Below, piece after piece: positions 63,962 through 64,000 of a stretch of DNA of 64,000 nucleotides (positions are counted from its first letter, which is position 1; every line of letters begins with the position of its first letter). A program made the translations under genes and the position numbers. Source of the DNA: an uncultured Eubacteriales bacterium. Its GTDB lineage: Bacteria; Bacillota; Clostridia; Lachnospirales; Lachnospiraceae. The stretch covers positions 26,905 through 90,904 of the forward strand of contig OMZA01000006.1 in the NCBI GenBank assembly GCA_900315425.1, read 5' to 3'. The notes beneath the pieces were generated by a model. That model was not told where the DNA came from. It saw nothing but the letters and a program-made list of their open reading frames with translations, and made no database searches.

Positions 63962-64000
63962 AGGAGCCTTGTAAATTCGTAGCCATTAACCTTGGATCTC

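Overview
The window looks like a chromosome segment of an AT-rich Gram-positive anaerobe of the Clostridia, most likely a Lachnospiraceae relative. The evidence is a SCIFF peptide with its radical SAM maturase, a sufCBDSU iron-sulfur operon, a flavodiiron protein, a ThiH-type thiamin operon under a TPP riboswitch, a TGS-domain nucleoside kinase, ChW repeats, strong AGGAGG-type ribosome sites and several TTG starts. This is inference from gene content; there is no 16S gene here.

Layout. (1) 1-1850: argJ (cut by the window edge) and argG diverge from a shared region with ArgR-type operators. (2) 1927-9995: a leftward run with a two-gene glycosylation module (GT2 transferase plus a GtrA-YfhO fusion), a SurA-like lipoprotein, maf, a pyridoxamine kinase and a GlgX/isoamylase-like protein that has lost its catalytic residues. 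(3) 10037-12605: ABC-F ATPase and PHP phosphoesterase, rightward. (4) 12658-20348, leftward: D,D-carboxypeptidase, apt, recJ, secDF, and the SCIFF pair scfB/scfA with a terminator hairpin between them. (5) 20366-23057, rightward: CorC/HlyC transporter, pyrB, pyrI. (6) 23102-24443: polysaccharide deacetylase and RNase P RNA. (7) 24462-35446: an almost gapless leftward run sufC-B-D-S-U, deoD, dgt, dnaG, trmK, nucleoside kinase, headed by a promoter and a near-perfect Fur box. (8) 35472-38945: truA, a secreted beta-helix/ChW-repeat protein, and an unexplained hairpin pair ending in a terminator (candidate small RNA or leader). (9) 38946-49899: two uncharacterised radical SAM proteins, a PolY/YolD lesion-bypass pair behind fprA and yqeY, an unrecognised Sel1-like protein, flavodoxin with half of a DUF3793 protein, and enolase. 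(10) 49924-54544: small membrane proteins DUF4234 and DUF2752, NERD protein, ClC channel, cysK, an MBL-fold hydrolase. (11) 54614-61300: a cytoplasmic 5'-nucleotidase-like phosphoesterase and thiSFGHEC. (12) 61412-64000: acetolactate decarboxylase, then a less orderly stretch with a coding remnant, an AAA ATPase, a frameshifted and truncated carbamoyltransferase, and a hairpin resembling an IS200/IS605 end.

The window is mostly housekeeping. No CRISPR array, complete insertion sequence, prophage, rRNA or tRNA gene was seen. The best leads are the GtrA-YfhO fusion module, the catalytically dead isoamylase homologue, the SCIFF cassette, the orphan terminator RNA near 38800, the surface protein at 36318-38684, the regulatory repeats near 48200-48380, and the decayed carbamoyltransferase at the right end.
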